Source of the DNA: Collybiopsis luxurians FD-317 M1
Lineage: Eukaryota; Basidiomycota; Agaricomycetes; Agaricales; Omphalotaceae
DNA: 64,000 nt
Direction of reading: 5' to 3'
Assembly (NCBI GenBank): GCA_000827265.1
Contig: KN834770.1
Coordinates: 77,974 to 141,973 of the forward strand
The notes beneath the pieces were generated by a model that was not told the DNA's origin, made no database searches, and saw only the letters and a list, made by a program, of their open reading frames with translations. This document shows, piece after piece, positions 1 through 12,780 of this stretch (its first letter is position 1; each line of letters starts with the position of its first letter). Position numbers and translations under genes: made by a program.

Positions 1-1010
1 TATGGCACATTACCTTTTATCGGAGAAGTACACGCAAGCCATGCTAGCGATGAAGGCTTACATCCTGTTGCCTATCCTTGGCCTCATAAAGGTTTTTTCG
101 ACTCGTTCGACCACGCCAGGTATGGATCGGAAAATCTTTCCTCTTCCATATTTGTATTCATCTTTCTCCTTTTCAAGTATTCGACGAGGCTATCAAGTAT
201 ACCGCGAAGTTTGCGCGGCATGTCATTCTCTCGACCGTATCGCTTGGCGTAACCTCGTCGGTGTCTCGCACACCGCTGACGAAGCGCGTGCCTTGGCGGA
301 AGAAGTCGAATATACGGACGGACCCAACGATGAAGGAGAGATGTTCCAGCGTCCTGGAAAGCTTTCCGACTATATGCCTGCTCCTTATCCCAATGAAGAG
401 GCAGCTCGTGCAGGCAATGCCGGTGCTCTTCCTCCCGACTTGAGTCTCATCGTTAAGGCGCGTCATGGTGCTGCTGTAAGTTGTTCAGTTATTCCCCAGA
501 ATGTGATCAACATCTGTTAAAACTTGTCCAGGACTACATATTTTCGCTCCTCACCGGTTACGTCGACCCACCAGCTGGAGTTGAAGTTCGTGAAGGCATG
601 AACTACAACCCTTTCTTCCCCGGTGGTGCCCTTTCGATGGCTCGTGTTCTTTTCGATGGTCTCGTTGAATACGAAGATGGTGCGTTCCCACTCTCATAGT
701 ATTCGGCTCCCTCCTTATTTCCGCTTCTGCAGGAACCCCCGCGACGACCTCGCAAATGGCCAAAGATGTTGCCACTTTCTTGAACTGGGCTGCTGAGCCT
801 GAACACGACGAACGAAAGAAGACGGGTATCAAGGCGGTTATTCTATTCTCTACTCTCTTCGCCCTCAGTGTATACACCAAACGTTTCAAATGGGGTCCGA
901 TTAAAAACAGGAAAATCCGTAAGCCAATTTGCACTCGTTCATTTCAAGCTCTGTGTGTTGACGCGTATATTGCAGAGTACAACCCTCCTGCGGATAGATC
1001 AGGACATTAG
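1..1010 (+). CDS. CYT1: Cytochrome c1, heme subunit of mitochondrial complex III (5' partial)
   Basis: Cytochrome c1 carries electrons from the Rieske protein to cytochrome c in the inner-membrane bc1 complex. The gene is cut by the window start; the reading frame enters at base 1. Joined exons are 1-119, 178-475, 532-679, 733-918 and 976-1010, and phases agree at every junction. The product shows the family entry sequence ([20 protein letters not shown]), the covalent heme motif CAACH, the [13 protein letters not shown] stretch, a region around MARVLFDG that holds the candidate axial methionine, and one C-terminal membrane anchor (about [14 protein letters not shown]) followed by a basic tail. 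The presequence and first exon(s) lie outside the window. Identification is very secure; the last small exon is inferred from splice sites and from the expected tail. Confidence 0.95.
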
Positions 1011-1545
1011 AACTAGAAATAAGATCATCCAATGCTGTGTATATATTACACGCAAATTAATCTTGCTGAAATCGATTTCTTTGGCAGTATGAAACTGAGC
1101 TCAACCGTATACAGAGGTAGAAATATGGCACCAGGAGTATTGTCGTCTGTTGGAATTTTGAGTCTACAAGTCGTAAGGCCGTTGGATTGTATGGCTTCTC
1201 TCTACAGCACTGAGGTTTTCGCTGTCGCTACCACGAGTCTAAAGAGGGCTGGAATTGATAAGGAGATTGGAGATTGGATTGCGATTTAGATTGAACTGTA
1301 GAGATCATGACCTCGTGTAGAATGCCTGGCAGCACTGTGCGCAGTCTAACTTCCTTGACCTGTAAACTCGAACAAGAAATTGACGAAATGGTAAGTAAAA
1401 ACTTTGAAAAAAAAATTTGTGGCGGGTCGCGCTCACGACGGGCGTCAAAATCCAGTGGAGGCGGCCCATCCAATCAGCGACAAACAACTTTGCTTCTTCA
1501 CACTTTCATCAAATTGGGTCGCCCAGCTACCGCTCACCAACCAGA
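1011..1545. other. Intergenic: CYT1 3' region and CHC1 promoter
   Basis: No supported gene. The stretch holds the 3' end of the cytochrome c1 transcript and the upstream region of clathrin heavy chain. A CCAAT box lies close to the CHC1 start. Short open frames here have no recognisable protein content. Confidence 0.6.
1470..1476 (+). promoter_or_regulatory. CCAAT box upstream of CHC1
   Basis: CCAATCA about 70 bp before the clathrin heavy chain ATG. This matches the core bound by the HAP (NF-Y) complex. The call rests on motif and position only. Confidence 0.35.
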
Positions 1546-4500
1546 ATGGCGGGTCTCGACATTTCCAAACCCATTGCATTCTGCGAGCATCTTCAGCTCT
1601 CAAGTCTGGGTATTCAGCCCGCTTCAATTTCTTTTCAGGTATGTCCAACGACGCGCGCTGCTGGCAGTTGCTCATTTTTTGTATTTCTAGGTACATTGAC
1701 TATCTACTAGCTCCTTCTCTCTCAATTCAGCATTGTATTCACTCTAGACTCTAACGCTCGAATCCGACCATTTTATATGTGTTCGCGAAAAAGTCAACGA
1801 GCAAAACCAAGTTGTCATCATCGACCTTGCTGATGCCAATAATGTTATGCGTCGCCCCATCTCTGCAGATTCAGCTATTATGCATCCACGCCAGAAAATT
1901 CTCGCACTGAAAGGTGCGTATTAATTGCTTCACTTGCAGGCCGTGCTGACGTATCATACAGCTGCCCGAACCCTCCAAATTTTCAATATCGAGACCAAGC
2001 AAAAGGTCAAGTCATATGTAAATAACGAGGATATCGTGTTTTGGAAGTGGGTGTCCGATAGCACAATTGGAATGGTCACCGAGTCCTCCGTTTACCACTG
2101 GTCAATAACGGATCAGACTTCACCTCCTCAGAAAATCTTTGACCGTCATCCCACTCTTGCCGGAACTCAAATCATCAACTACCGCGTATCTTCGGACGAG
2201 AAATGGCTAGTTCTAATTGGTATTTCTGGAAATTCCAACAACCCTTCTGCCTTCAAGGTCAAAGGGTCGATGCAGCTTTACAGCAGGGAACGAGGCGTAA
2301 GTCAACCTATCGAAGGTCATGCTGCTGCATTTGCGGAGGTGAAACTGGACGGAAACCAACATGTCACTAAGCTCTTCACTTTTGCTGTTCGTACGGCTAC
2401 CGGTGCCAAGGTGTGTGTCTCAGAAGTTCAGCATACCCCGCTCTTTATTAACCAGTCTTCGTAGCTTCATGTCGTTGAAATTGATCACACTGCTCCGGAC
2501 CCTCCTTTCGTTAAAAAGGCCGTCGACGTGTACTTCCCGGCTGAAGCCACTAATGATTTCCCAGTGTCAATGCAGGTATCCAAGAAGCATGGCATCGTCT
2601 ACCTCGTTACCAAGTACGGTTTTATCCACCTTTATGACCTCGAGTCTGGCGCCTGTGTTTACATGAATCGTATCTCGGGCGAAACCATCTTCGTAACCGC
2701 AGAACATGATGCTACTAATGGTATCATCGGTGTCAACAAGAAGGGCCAAGTGTTGAGTGTCAACGTGGACGAGCAGACCATCGTTCCGTACATTTTGACC
2801 ACTCTCAACAACACTGAGCTTGCCTTTAAGCTCGCCAGCCGAGCTGATCTTCCTGGTGCCGATGACCTCTACATTAAGCAGTATCAGGCGTTGTTTTCAA
2901 GCGGCCAGTACGGTGAAGCCGCTAAAATTGCAGCCAATTCTCCTCGGGTATGTCACAATTGCTGAAAGTGAAGCACCCTATGCTAACCTGTGGTTCAGGG
3001 TATTTTGCGTACTACTCAGGTTATCGAGTCGTTCAAGGCGGCTCCTACCCCACCTGGAGGTCTCTCGCCAATTCTACAATACTTTGGTATTCTTTTGGAA
3101 AAGGGTGAACTCAATCACCTCGAGTCACTGGAGCTTGCTCGTCCTGTCCTTCAGCAAGGCAGGAAGCAACTTCTAGAAAAGTGGTTGAAGGAGAACAAGC
3201 TGGCTTGCAGCGAGGAACTCGGTGATATAGTTCGCTTACACGACATGACTCTTGCTTTGAGTGTCTATCTCCGGGCCAACGCTCCCAACAAGGTCATCGC
3301 CTGCTTCGCCGAGACAGGTCAAACCGAGAAGATTGTCTTGTATGCGAAGAAAGTCGGCTATAGTCCCGACTATGTAGCACTTCTTCAGCATATCATGCGT
3401 GTCAATCCCGAAAAGGGTGCTGAATTTGCTTCGCAGCTTATCAATGACGAGATGGGACCTCTGGTCGATGTTGAGCGCGTCGTTGACATTTTCATGTCTC
3501 AGAATATGATCCAGCCCGCCACGTCCTTCCTCCTCGATGCATTGAAGGATAACAAGCCTGAACAGGGTCCACTCCAGACTCGTCTTCTCGAGATGAATCT
3601 TATGCACGCACCTCAGGTTGCGGATGCCATCCTTGGCAATGAGATGTTCACACATTACGATCGCCCGCGTATCGCTAATCTTTGCGAAAAGGCTGGATTG
3701 ATGCAGAGAGTGCGCTGTACCAGTTTGTTTTTAGTCGTTTCCCTCACTTATCTGGTCCCTTTTTGCAGGCTCTCGAGCACTATGAAGATTTAGCAGACAT
3801 CAAACGTGTTATTGTACACGCCACCACTTTCCCCGTCGATGTATGTCCCTTGGTTTATGTCGTGACATAGTTTTCTGACCTCTTGTCGCTGCACAGTGGC
3901 TTACCAACTACTTTAGCCGTTTGACCACCGACCAGTCAATGGCATGCCTTCATGAGATGCTTCGTGTCAACATCAGACAAAATCTCCAGGTGGTCATCCA
4001 AATCGCCACCAAGTACTCTGATATTCTTGGTCCTGTGAAATTGATCGAAATGTTTGAGAGCTTCAAGACATTCGAGGGTACGTCAGCCGCTTCGTATTAC
4101 AATGTGCAGTGGTAAATTCCATTCATATAGGTCTTTACTACTACCTTGGTTCTATCGTCAACCTCAGTACTGACCCGGAGGTGCATTTCAAGTATATACA
4201 GGCCGCTACCAGGACCGGTCAGATCCGCGAAGTCGAGCGAATCTGTAGGGAAAGCAACTACTATAACCCTGAGAAGGTCAAGAACTTCCTCAAGGAAGCC
4301 AAGCTTTCCGATCAACTTCCTCTCATCATTGTCTGCGATCGTTTCGACTTTGTTCACGACCTCGTCCTTTACCTATATCAGAACAACCTCATTAAATTTA
4401 TCGAGGTTTATGTTCAAAGGGTAAACTCAATTCGGACACCTCAGGTTGTCGGTGGTCTGCTGGATGTTGACTGTGATGAGAGCACTATCAAAGTCCTCCT

Positions 4501-7500
4501 CGCCTCTGTCACCGGTAACTTCCCCATCGATGAACTCGTGCACGAAGTCGAACAGCGCAATCGACTGAAGTTGATTCTTCCTTGGCTTGAGGCCAAAGTT
4601 CAGACAGGAACCCAGGATCCTGCTGTTTTCAATGCTCTGGCTAAGATTTACATCGACAGCAATAACAACCCAGAAGCCTTCTTGAAAGAGAACAACGTAT
4701 GCGCTTTAGCCTCGTTGTCATTATGTTCTGACTTTTCCCCCCTCTAGCTCTACGAACCTCTAGTGGTTGGAAAGTTCTGCGAGAAACGAGATCCTTACCT
4801 TGCTTATATCGCATACGCTAAAGGCTTCTGTGATGATGAGTTGATCGCTATCACCAACGACAATTCAATGTTTAAACAGCAAGCTCGTTATCTCGTCAAG
4901 CGCCGCCAACCTGAACTTTGGGCACAAGTCCTGGTTCCTGACAATATTCATCGTCGTGCTCTCATTGACCAGGTGAGGAAGATTTCTTCCCATCTTACAT
5001 AGATCACTCATTTGCATTATTAGATTGTCGCCACCGCGCTACCGGAATCCACAGACCCTGACGACGTTTCGGTTACTGTCAAGGCTTTCTTGACCGCTGA
5101 CCTTCCGATCGAGCTAATTGAGCTGTTGGAGAAGATCATCATCGAGCCATCTCCATTCAGCGAAAATAAGAACTTGCAAAACCTGCTTCTTTTGACTGCT
5201 GTTCGGGCAGACAAGGGCAAAGTTGTGGGGTACATCAACAAACTCCAGAATTATGACTACATGGAGATTGCCAAGATTGCGACAGAACATGGATTGTACG
5301 AGGAGGCTCTGACGATCTATAGGAAGTACGACCAGCATGCCATGGCTATGACGGTTCTCGTCGAACACATTGTCTCTCTGGATCGTGGTGTCGAGTACGC
5401 GGTCAAAGTCAATCTCCCCGAGGTTTGGAGTAGACTTGCAAAAGCTCAGTTGGACGGTCTTCGTATCAAGGATGCGATAGACTCCTACATCAAGGCCGAG
5501 GATCCATCCAACTTTGCCGAGGTCATTGAGATTGCGGATCGTGCTGGCAAGCACGACGACCTCGTTCGCTACTTGCAGATGGCCAGGAAATCTCTTAGGG
5601 AGCCCAAGATTGATACCGAACTTGCGCTTTCTTACGCGAGAACGGATCGTCTCCACGATATGGAGGACTTTTTGGGTATGACCAACGTTGCAGACATTTT
5701 GGAAGTTGGAGAAAGGTGTTTCGAGGTCGAGCTATACCAGGCCGCTAAGCTGCTTTTCCAGAGTATTTCAAACTGGGCTCGCTTGGCTACTACTCTAATC
5801 TATCTCGGTGAAAATCAGGCCGCCGTTGAAAGCGCTCGGAAAGCTGGTAACACTCAGTGAGTCGCTCGCAGTAGACTCTTTACACAGAACTGATATAATG
5901 ATCCAGAGTCTGGAAGCAAGTTCATGCTGCTTGCATTGAGAAACAGGAATTCCGCTTGGTAAGACTATTAGGTCGATGGTGTTGCAGCGGATGTGTTACT
6001 GACCTTTATTCTAGGCACAAATTTGTGGTCTTAATATAATCGTGCATGCGGAAGAGCTCGGTGCTCTAGTATCAATGTATGAACGTCGCGGATACTTTGA
6101 GGAGATCATCAACTTGCTTGAAGCCGGTCTCAGTTTGGAACGTGCACACATGGGTATCTTCACTGAGCTGGCTATACTCCTCAGCAAGTACAAACCATCC
6201 AAACGTGAGTCAGACAAACTCCCGTTGACCTGTTCATACGACAAAAACTCATAAATTCCTCATAGTCATGGAACACTTGCGACTTTTTGTTGCGCGTATC
6301 AACATTCCAAAGGTGATTCGTGCCGTTGAGAAGGCACATCTCTGGCCGGAATTGGTTTTCCTCTACATCAAATATGACGAGTTTGTTCGTATAACCTCGT
6401 ATATCTCATTGGCGTTGCATCTGATTTCCATCGAATAGGACAATGCAGCGCTAGCCATGATAGAGCGCTCGGCTGATGCTTGGGAACACAATCAGTTCAA
6501 AGACACTATTGTTAGGGCTGCCAACGTTGAGATGTGAGTTGTGTTTCTGCTTGCTCAATGACATACTCGCGCCTTATAGTGTTATTTCAGTTACTACAAG
6601 GCTCTCTCGTTTTATCTTCAGGAGCAACCGACCCTCCTGACAGATTTATTGAGTGTCCTTATCCCACGTATTGACCACGCTCGCGTTGTTTCCATGTTCC
6701 GCAAGATGGACCATATCCCGTTGATACGGTCGTATCTCATTGCTGTGCAGCATGTCGGTATTCTTCGTATGGTATTCAGACACAACCTACTTATCTTTAA
6801 TATTGCAGCTCAACATTGAAGCAGTCAATGATGCGTACAATGATCTATTAATCGAAGAAGAGGACTACAAGACACTGCGGGACAGCATTGACAGCTTCGA
6901 TAACTTCAACAATGTCGGACTTGCGCAACGGTTGGAGAAGCACGAATTGTTAGAATTCCGTCGACTAGCTGCGCATTTGTACAAGGTAAAGTTATTCATT
7001 TACAGCTTTACGGATATCTTCTATCTGACCATTACTCGAAGAAAAACAAACGCTGGGAAGAATCAATATCCCTGTCGAAACAAGACAAACTGTACAAAGA
7101 TGCCATGATCACTGCCGCTACGTCTGACTCTACCGAAGTCGCTGAGGAGTTGCTTGGGTACTTCGTCGATATTGGCAACAAAGAGTGCTTCGCCGCCATA
7201 CTCTATGTCTGTTTCGATTTGCTCAGCCAGGACATCGTCGAGGAGCTATCTTGGCAGCATGGCCTGAACGACTTTTACATGCCATATAAGATACAGAACT
7301 CCAGAACCCTCGTCGATAAGGTTCGTTTTGACCTACTGGGACTAATTAATGGAAGCTGATGCGAGATGCGTCGCAGATCCGCCAACTGGAAAAGGAGGTT
7401 AAAGAGTTCTCGAAGAAGGAATCTGCTAAAGAGAAAGCTGAATCTGAGGCGCCGATAATCAACCCTGGCATGAACACACTGCTGCTGACAAATGGGTACG

Positions 7501-7622
7501 GCGATATATTTGATTATATCCAAATGCTTGTACTGACGTTGCATGGTTGCAGATACGCGGGGCAAGTACCTATAAATGGCATGGCTCCTGCAACGACTGG
7601 ATACGGCGGCGGAATGTTCTGA
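1546..7622 (+). CDS. CHC1: Clathrin heavy chain
   Basis: Clathrin heavy chain forms the triskelion coat of vesicles at the trans-Golgi, endosomes and plasma membrane. The ATG at 1546 opens [18 protein letters not shown], the usual N-terminus. I join 19 exons (18 introns of about 35-109 nt) whose lengths sum to 5064 nt, giving 1687 aa, the family size. The N-terminal beta-propeller (about residues 1-330) is followed by the linker and the long alpha-solenoid of clathrin repeats, including the conserved [17 protein letters not shown] segment. The protein ends in a Gly-rich tail (GYGGGMF). One intron (6385-6438) has a weak GTTCGT donor and another (7321-7355) is only 35 nt long, but both are needed to keep the family sequence in frame. 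No frameshift or truncation was seen. Confidence 0.97.
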
Positions 7623-8502
7623 TTCTTGCTCTCTATTGTTCGCTTACTTGTCGTGGAATCTGGACCTCCATGTTTTTTCTATCATCACGCATTCAGTACT
7701 CTCAACTTCTTTATAAGTCAGTAGATGTATATTCGGACGTTCGGTCAACGTTTTCTTTAATACCTCTCGTTGCGCTTTTTGTGTTTTCCTCGTTTTGGAT
7801 ACATCCACGAAAAAGCCAGTTTATGCTGGCGTGAAACTTGCTACTCGCATCATCACCAAGATTGACTCGTTGTCCTTATTTCGTTATCGTAGTAACATTG
7901 TCAGATTCATTATCAGTCAATTCGGCCTCAGGATAAAGGGGGTCAAGCGTACTCGTACTCGAAGCTCACCATGTCACGAATTGACGATGGCCATTATCTA
8001 CTCGTAAAGTGATATGAAAGGGAAAAACACGAAATGGAAGATTGCTCAGTTGGTCGCTTAATTCTCACGCCATTTTCGCGACGCGCTGGTAAGAACAAGA
8101 AAAAAGCGTTCAATGCAGTCTCCGTTCTCTATCGGTCGAGGCATACAAGAAGAGAGCATGTATAACCTAGCACTCTCCGCGAAATATCTAGACCCGCTTG
8201 AATGTGGTTTAGTGGAGTTTGGTATGCCACTGAACCAAATATCCTAGTTGAACGTTGAAGATGAATTGCCTTCTTGCCCACTGGAATTTGGAATACTGGT
8301 ATCCCTTTATCCCTTGAAAACCAAAAGCATTCAGGCTTTCAAGCTTCAAGGTCTATCAGTGCGGCAGTCGATGATGATGCCATCTACCATCACCCACGTG
8401 GCTGATGTATTAACGGTCAGGACCTTTTGCTAGCTCTCTCGTTCTCTCTAACCTATTCCCTATTTTTTTTTTCCTTTTCTTTTTTATTTCTTGCGTCGCA
8501 TC
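7623..8502. other. Intergenic: CHC1 3' region and promoter of the CCCH/Smr gene
   Basis: No supported gene in 880 bp. A palindromic CACGTG (8395-8400) and a long pyrimidine tract (about 8432-8492) immediately precede the next ATG, as is usual for fungal core promoters. A tRNA A-box-like string near 8043 has no partner and was rejected. Confidence 0.55.
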
Positions 8503-11280
8503 ATGTCCCTGGCTTTGCTACCAGATTCAGAACCTCTTTCAAGTACGGATGCCGCATTTATACCCCAGGCATCCGTCCACAAATTTCCCCATACTCGGGC
8601 TCAGCTTGCTGCCTTTTCCCGACAATACAAAGCCTCCGACAGCTACGACAGCGATGCTGAAGGAGACGAGCTCGCCAAGGTGCCTTCTTCTTTCGTCAAC
8701 AGAGTCGTCAGCTTGATCGTTGATGAACGTGAGGACGACCTTAAAGAGCTGCTGAAAGACACCTATGGAATTGATGATCAAGCAGTATGTTCCGCGAAAT
8801 CTTGTCTTACTAAACAACCAATATTCATTCATTAGCAGGTAGAGCAAAATGTCCTGGACTTGATGCATAAACATCGAGACGATGTTGCAGGCGTTCCGTT
8901 TTTGTTCTTGACCCCTACTCGTCGTCCAATTTCTCGGCCGTCGTCGAGAGCTTCTACCCCTTCTTCTCGACTTCCTTCTGCTCGTCCAGACACTTCAAAT
9001 TCGGCTCCCAGCTCCCCCCTGGCTCAAATATTTCGTAGGCCATTGCTGACTTCTCCATTGGCCAGTGGAGCGCAAGCTACGTCCTACATCTCTGCCAAAA
9101 GCGACTATTCCGCTTCTCCGACATCTTCTCCGATTCTCTCACATGCTCATGCCACCCATATACATGCACAATTCACTGCTAGTCTTCCAGCATCGCCCTT
9201 ATCATCTCCACGCTTGCTCAACGCAAAAGCTTCAGAGTTTAAACCCATTCCCCGCCCTCTTTCCGCAGCGTCCTCAAATCCAGGACCGTTAAGATCAGAA
9301 TCCCCGGATCTTTGGGCTCACAGTCCTTTCCGTGCATCCTCCAATCTTGCTATTGCGGCACCACTTCTCCCTGATCAACCAGGCCTCTCTCGTTCCACCA
9401 CACCTGTTCATTCTCCTTTACGACAAGATACGGGTGAAGACGATGAAGATGATCCATTTGATCCATTCGGCCCAATTAATGACCACCCCCCATTCCAAGC
9501 TCCTGATTTTGATCCCAGTCAATGGGAACCTGATTATAATGTCCACCCCTCGCTCAATCCGTATGCTTTCGAATTCACTCCTCCGTATCCTCCTCCAGAG
9601 GACACTTTGGGAATGTCGGGCATGACGAACGGGGTGTCCTCCGATCCGGATGCTGACCCAGATGCCGCTCTGTTCACGAATGGAATGACACCTTTCGACG
9701 TGCTTAGCTCGGTATTCGGGTCAACACTTGCCCCATCTGAACTTGAAGAGGCGCTAGCAGCGAACGGGTACGATTTCGAACGCGCTATGGCATGGCTCGT
9801 AGATCGTTCCCTCCCACAACAGCAGCAGCAAAACTCGATGGCCGCACAGCGGATGCAACCTATGGGCGGAAGGGTTACGGTTGTTCCCCGTGGGCCGGCA
9901 GGCCGGGGCAACTATTCAGTGCCTGGTTCACAGAATCGCCCCAATCCTAGCACTCGGTTTGTCAATGGACGTCCCACCACAGGTGGGAATCGCGTTTGTC
10001 GTTATTTCGTCGCCGGAGAATGTCTCAGAGCCGACTGTCGCTTCAGTCATGATCTTGAGCGAGCACTATGTCGTTTCTGGCTGAGAGGTACCTGCGCCAA
10101 AGGAGAGAACTGCGAATTCTTGCATCACCTTCCGAAAGACGTTGATGTTCAGGGGTTGGGTGCCATTCTTGCTCGAGCCAATGTTAACTCCAATTACATT
10201 CACCATAATCTGAATCACAATAATGGCATCCATAATGCTCCTCTTGACGATTTCCCTGTCCTCGGGCAGAGCAATGGCAACGACGCTGGCATGGGGAGCA
10301 ATAGAAACAAACGCGCGTACGCCCCTGGTGCCGACCCTGGACGGACACGATTCGCAGCTGCGGTGAAGAAACAGCCATTACAGAGTTCTTCCGGTCTCGG
10401 CTTAACTTCCTTGGCTCCCGGAGCCAATGGCAGCGGCGATACTGCCGCTAGAAGGGAAGCCCTCGGTACATCTGCTGCAGCCGATCTCCATCACCGTTCT
10501 GCTATCGTTGCACCGCGACCTTCACCCCGTCTTCGATTGCGCCCTCCTGCTCTTCTGCCCACTTTGTCGACTGGTGAATCGTTGAACAACCTTTATATGA
10601 CCTATCGTTCTCGTGCCCTCCAACTAGGGCAGGCAAGAAACGCATGCCTGTCCAGGGCTGCAGATGCATGGAGACGGGGAGATGGCGCCGCTGCAAAACG
10701 ATTCAGTAGAGAGGGTCATGATTTAAATAGCAAGATGTCCGCTGAAATGAAGAGGGCCGCTGGTGAGCTCGTCAGAGAACGTGCAAAGGGAGCTGAGAAA
10801 GCTGTTAGAGAGAGGGACCTGGGATGGTCCGATGATCCAGCGGATAGGACTGCAAGAGGCAAGCTGGCTGGCGCCGGGCTTGGGGTCATTCTAGGTGTGG
10901 CGAGCAATGCAGTCGGTGATGGCAAGGCGACCGTTGATGAGAGGCATGAGGTTGCTCTGGATCTACATGGGCTCCATGCAAATGAAGCCACGGAGGTTTT
11001 AGAGGAGTTTCTCCTTGCAGTATGTTATTCAGAATTTCGTGGCTATTGTTCTACCCTTACAATCATTCTCACTTTATAGCTCGAGGCCGAATGTTACTAT
11101 GGCCTGGCATACATAATCGTTGGCGAGCAGAAGCACACAGGAACCCAAGACATTGCGCGCGGCGCGGGACGTGTCAGATTAGCGACAGGTGTGCGCGAAT
11201 GGATCCATCGCTGGGGCTACCCATGGAGCGAAAGAGATGGTATCATATGCGTCGATCCCCTGACGCATGCAGAAGAGTAA
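8503..11280 (+). CDS. CUE / CCCH zinc finger / DUF1771 / Smr domain protein (Cue2-like endonuclease candidate)
   Basis: Exons 8503-8784, about 8839-11019 and 11080-11280 give about 887 aa. Reading along the protein: an acidic, Ser/Pro-rich N-terminal half; a CUE-like ubiquitin-binding helix bundle near residues 379-415 (PFDVLSSVFGSTL...); two adjacent CCCH fingers near 480-525 (CRYFVAGECLRADCRFSH and CRFWLRGTCAKGENCEFLH); a DUF1771 helical segment near 674-740; and a C-terminal Smr domain (LDLHGLHANEA, later LATGVREWI). Smr proteins of the Cue2/NONU-1/N4BP2 group cleave mRNA at stalled or collided ribosomes in no-go decay, so that role is the inference here. Fused CCCH fingers would add RNA binding. 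Budding-yeast Cue2 has CUE domains but, as far as I know, no CCCH pair. The acceptor at 8836/8839 is ambiguous by one codon. Confidence 0.85.
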
Positions 11281-11792
11281 AGGGCCAAATTCTGCGAGCC
11301 TGCGACAAAAAGATGAATAAAAATCAATCTAACCATCCAAATCAAGCTAACGAGGACAGCTCGAATCTAAAATAGAAGGACCCAAACAACTGGAAGAAGA
11401 ATCTATGGAAATAAAATATCCTTGTACGATGTTCATTGTGATTGATATGTTGCACTAGTGTATGATTGAGTTTACTTTGACTTTGCTCTTGTTTCTTGCT
11501 GCTACTTCTGTTCACATCGTTCTGCATGTTGTAACTTTTTTACTACATGATCTGACTTATTTACTTCCCAGTTCAACCTCTGACTGTCATTCGACGTTAT
11601 TAATAGTTTTCTACCTTTCATTTTCTTGTGAATAGTGTGTTTCTCAGCTGCGGTGTATTTACCTACGAATGCCTGTCTGCTCTCCTGGATGAGTTTTCAT
11701 TTAGTTATTGATAATCTTACAGACGTTCCGGTCCACTGACTGTGTGCAATAAGTAAAGTAAAGATAGTGATGACCATCTTATCATCATCCTG
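11281..11792. other. Intergenic between convergent genes
   Basis: This region lies between two 3' ends and has no supported gene. It is T-rich and likely holds both polyadenylation regions. Confidence 0.55.
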
Positions 11793-12780
11793 CTACAAAG
11801 AAGAAGCTTGGGGTGCGTCGGATACGTTGCACCCAGCCTGCTCCAAACAACTCTCAAACTCTGCCCAATCGTACATGACCGCAGCGGCACCAATGTTCCC
11901 CAGGGTCTTAGCCATTTCATCTCTCTTCTCTGGAGTTTCGTAGCTTCCAACGTAGGCAATCATAGGAATTCCAGCACGGACGGCACTGGTGGCACCACTC
12001 TTGCTATCTTCTACAGCGACGCAAGCAATAGGAGAAACACTGGTAGTGTAAAATAGAGATTTATGTGATACCATTCTTTTGAAAAAAAAAAAAGGCATTG
12101 CTCACCCCAGCTTCTCACAAGCAAACAAGTATATTGCAGGATCGGGCTTGGAAGTCGGTTTGTCAAGGGAGGTGGCGGCGGAAAATACTCGGTCTGGAGG
12201 GAAATACGTGGCTTGATTGGCTTTCACTAGGCTGGCCATGACTCGACGGTGGGCAGATGAGCTCACTACAGCGAACTGGTATTTTCCGCTATTGTACAGC
12301 TTATCCAAAACTTCGTTCGCCCCAACGCAGGGAACTAATTTCTGCTTTAGCTTTTCGATTACCTTCAATTCGTGTCATTTTGTGGTAGGGGATCATTAAA
12401 AGCGCTGGATCATACCTTATCTTCCTCCATCGAGACATACTTATCCAGCTCCTCCTTGGGCAAAGAAAACTTGTAGCGCTCTTGAAGGTCCATAAGCATC
12501 CCTCTACAGCCTTCTGCTTCAGCAACGAAAGTGTTTCGTGAGAGCACATACCTAAAGTTCTTCCCCACAAAATCTACGAGAAGTTGCTCTCCAGTATATC
12601 TGTCAGCCACACCCTGTGAAGACAGTATTTCGTTGGAAAGCTCTGCGCATGCTTCAAAGGCGAGAGCTTCAGAAAGAACAAGCGTGTTATCGCAGTCGAA
12701 AAGGATATGAGTGGTCTATATATTTTATGAGTGATGCTGTTAAATTGTGCGGCAGAGAGATAGCATACCTTGGCTTTCAT
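11793..12780 (-). CDS. HAD-superfamily hydrolase (subfamily IA, phosphatase/phosphoglucomutase-like)
   Basis: Four exons (12769-12780, 12416-12715, 12106-12362, 11793-12039) sum to 816 nt, 271 aa. HAD motif I is near the N-terminus (ILFDCDNTLV: nucleophile Asp and the second Asp two residues later). A helical cap follows. Motif II is a Ser in VVSSSAHRR, motif III the Lys in SKPDPAIY, and motif IV the acidic pair in AVEDSKSG. All catalytic residues are present, so it should be an active Mg-dependent phosphotransferase. The substrate cannot be read from sequence; relatives act on sugar phosphates and other small phosphomonoesters. The first coding exon is only 12 nt (MKAK), assigned because it restores the usual start just before motif I. 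No targeting signal is evident. Confidence 0.88.

Noticed and set aside
2567..5656. Several long minus-strand open frames across the clathrin gene
   Set aside because: They are antisense shadows of a strongly conserved coding sequence.
8043..8110. tRNA A-box-like string (GCTCAGTTGGTCGC)
   Set aside because: No B-box with GGTTCGA-type core at a suitable distance and no acceptor-stem pairing that I can find.
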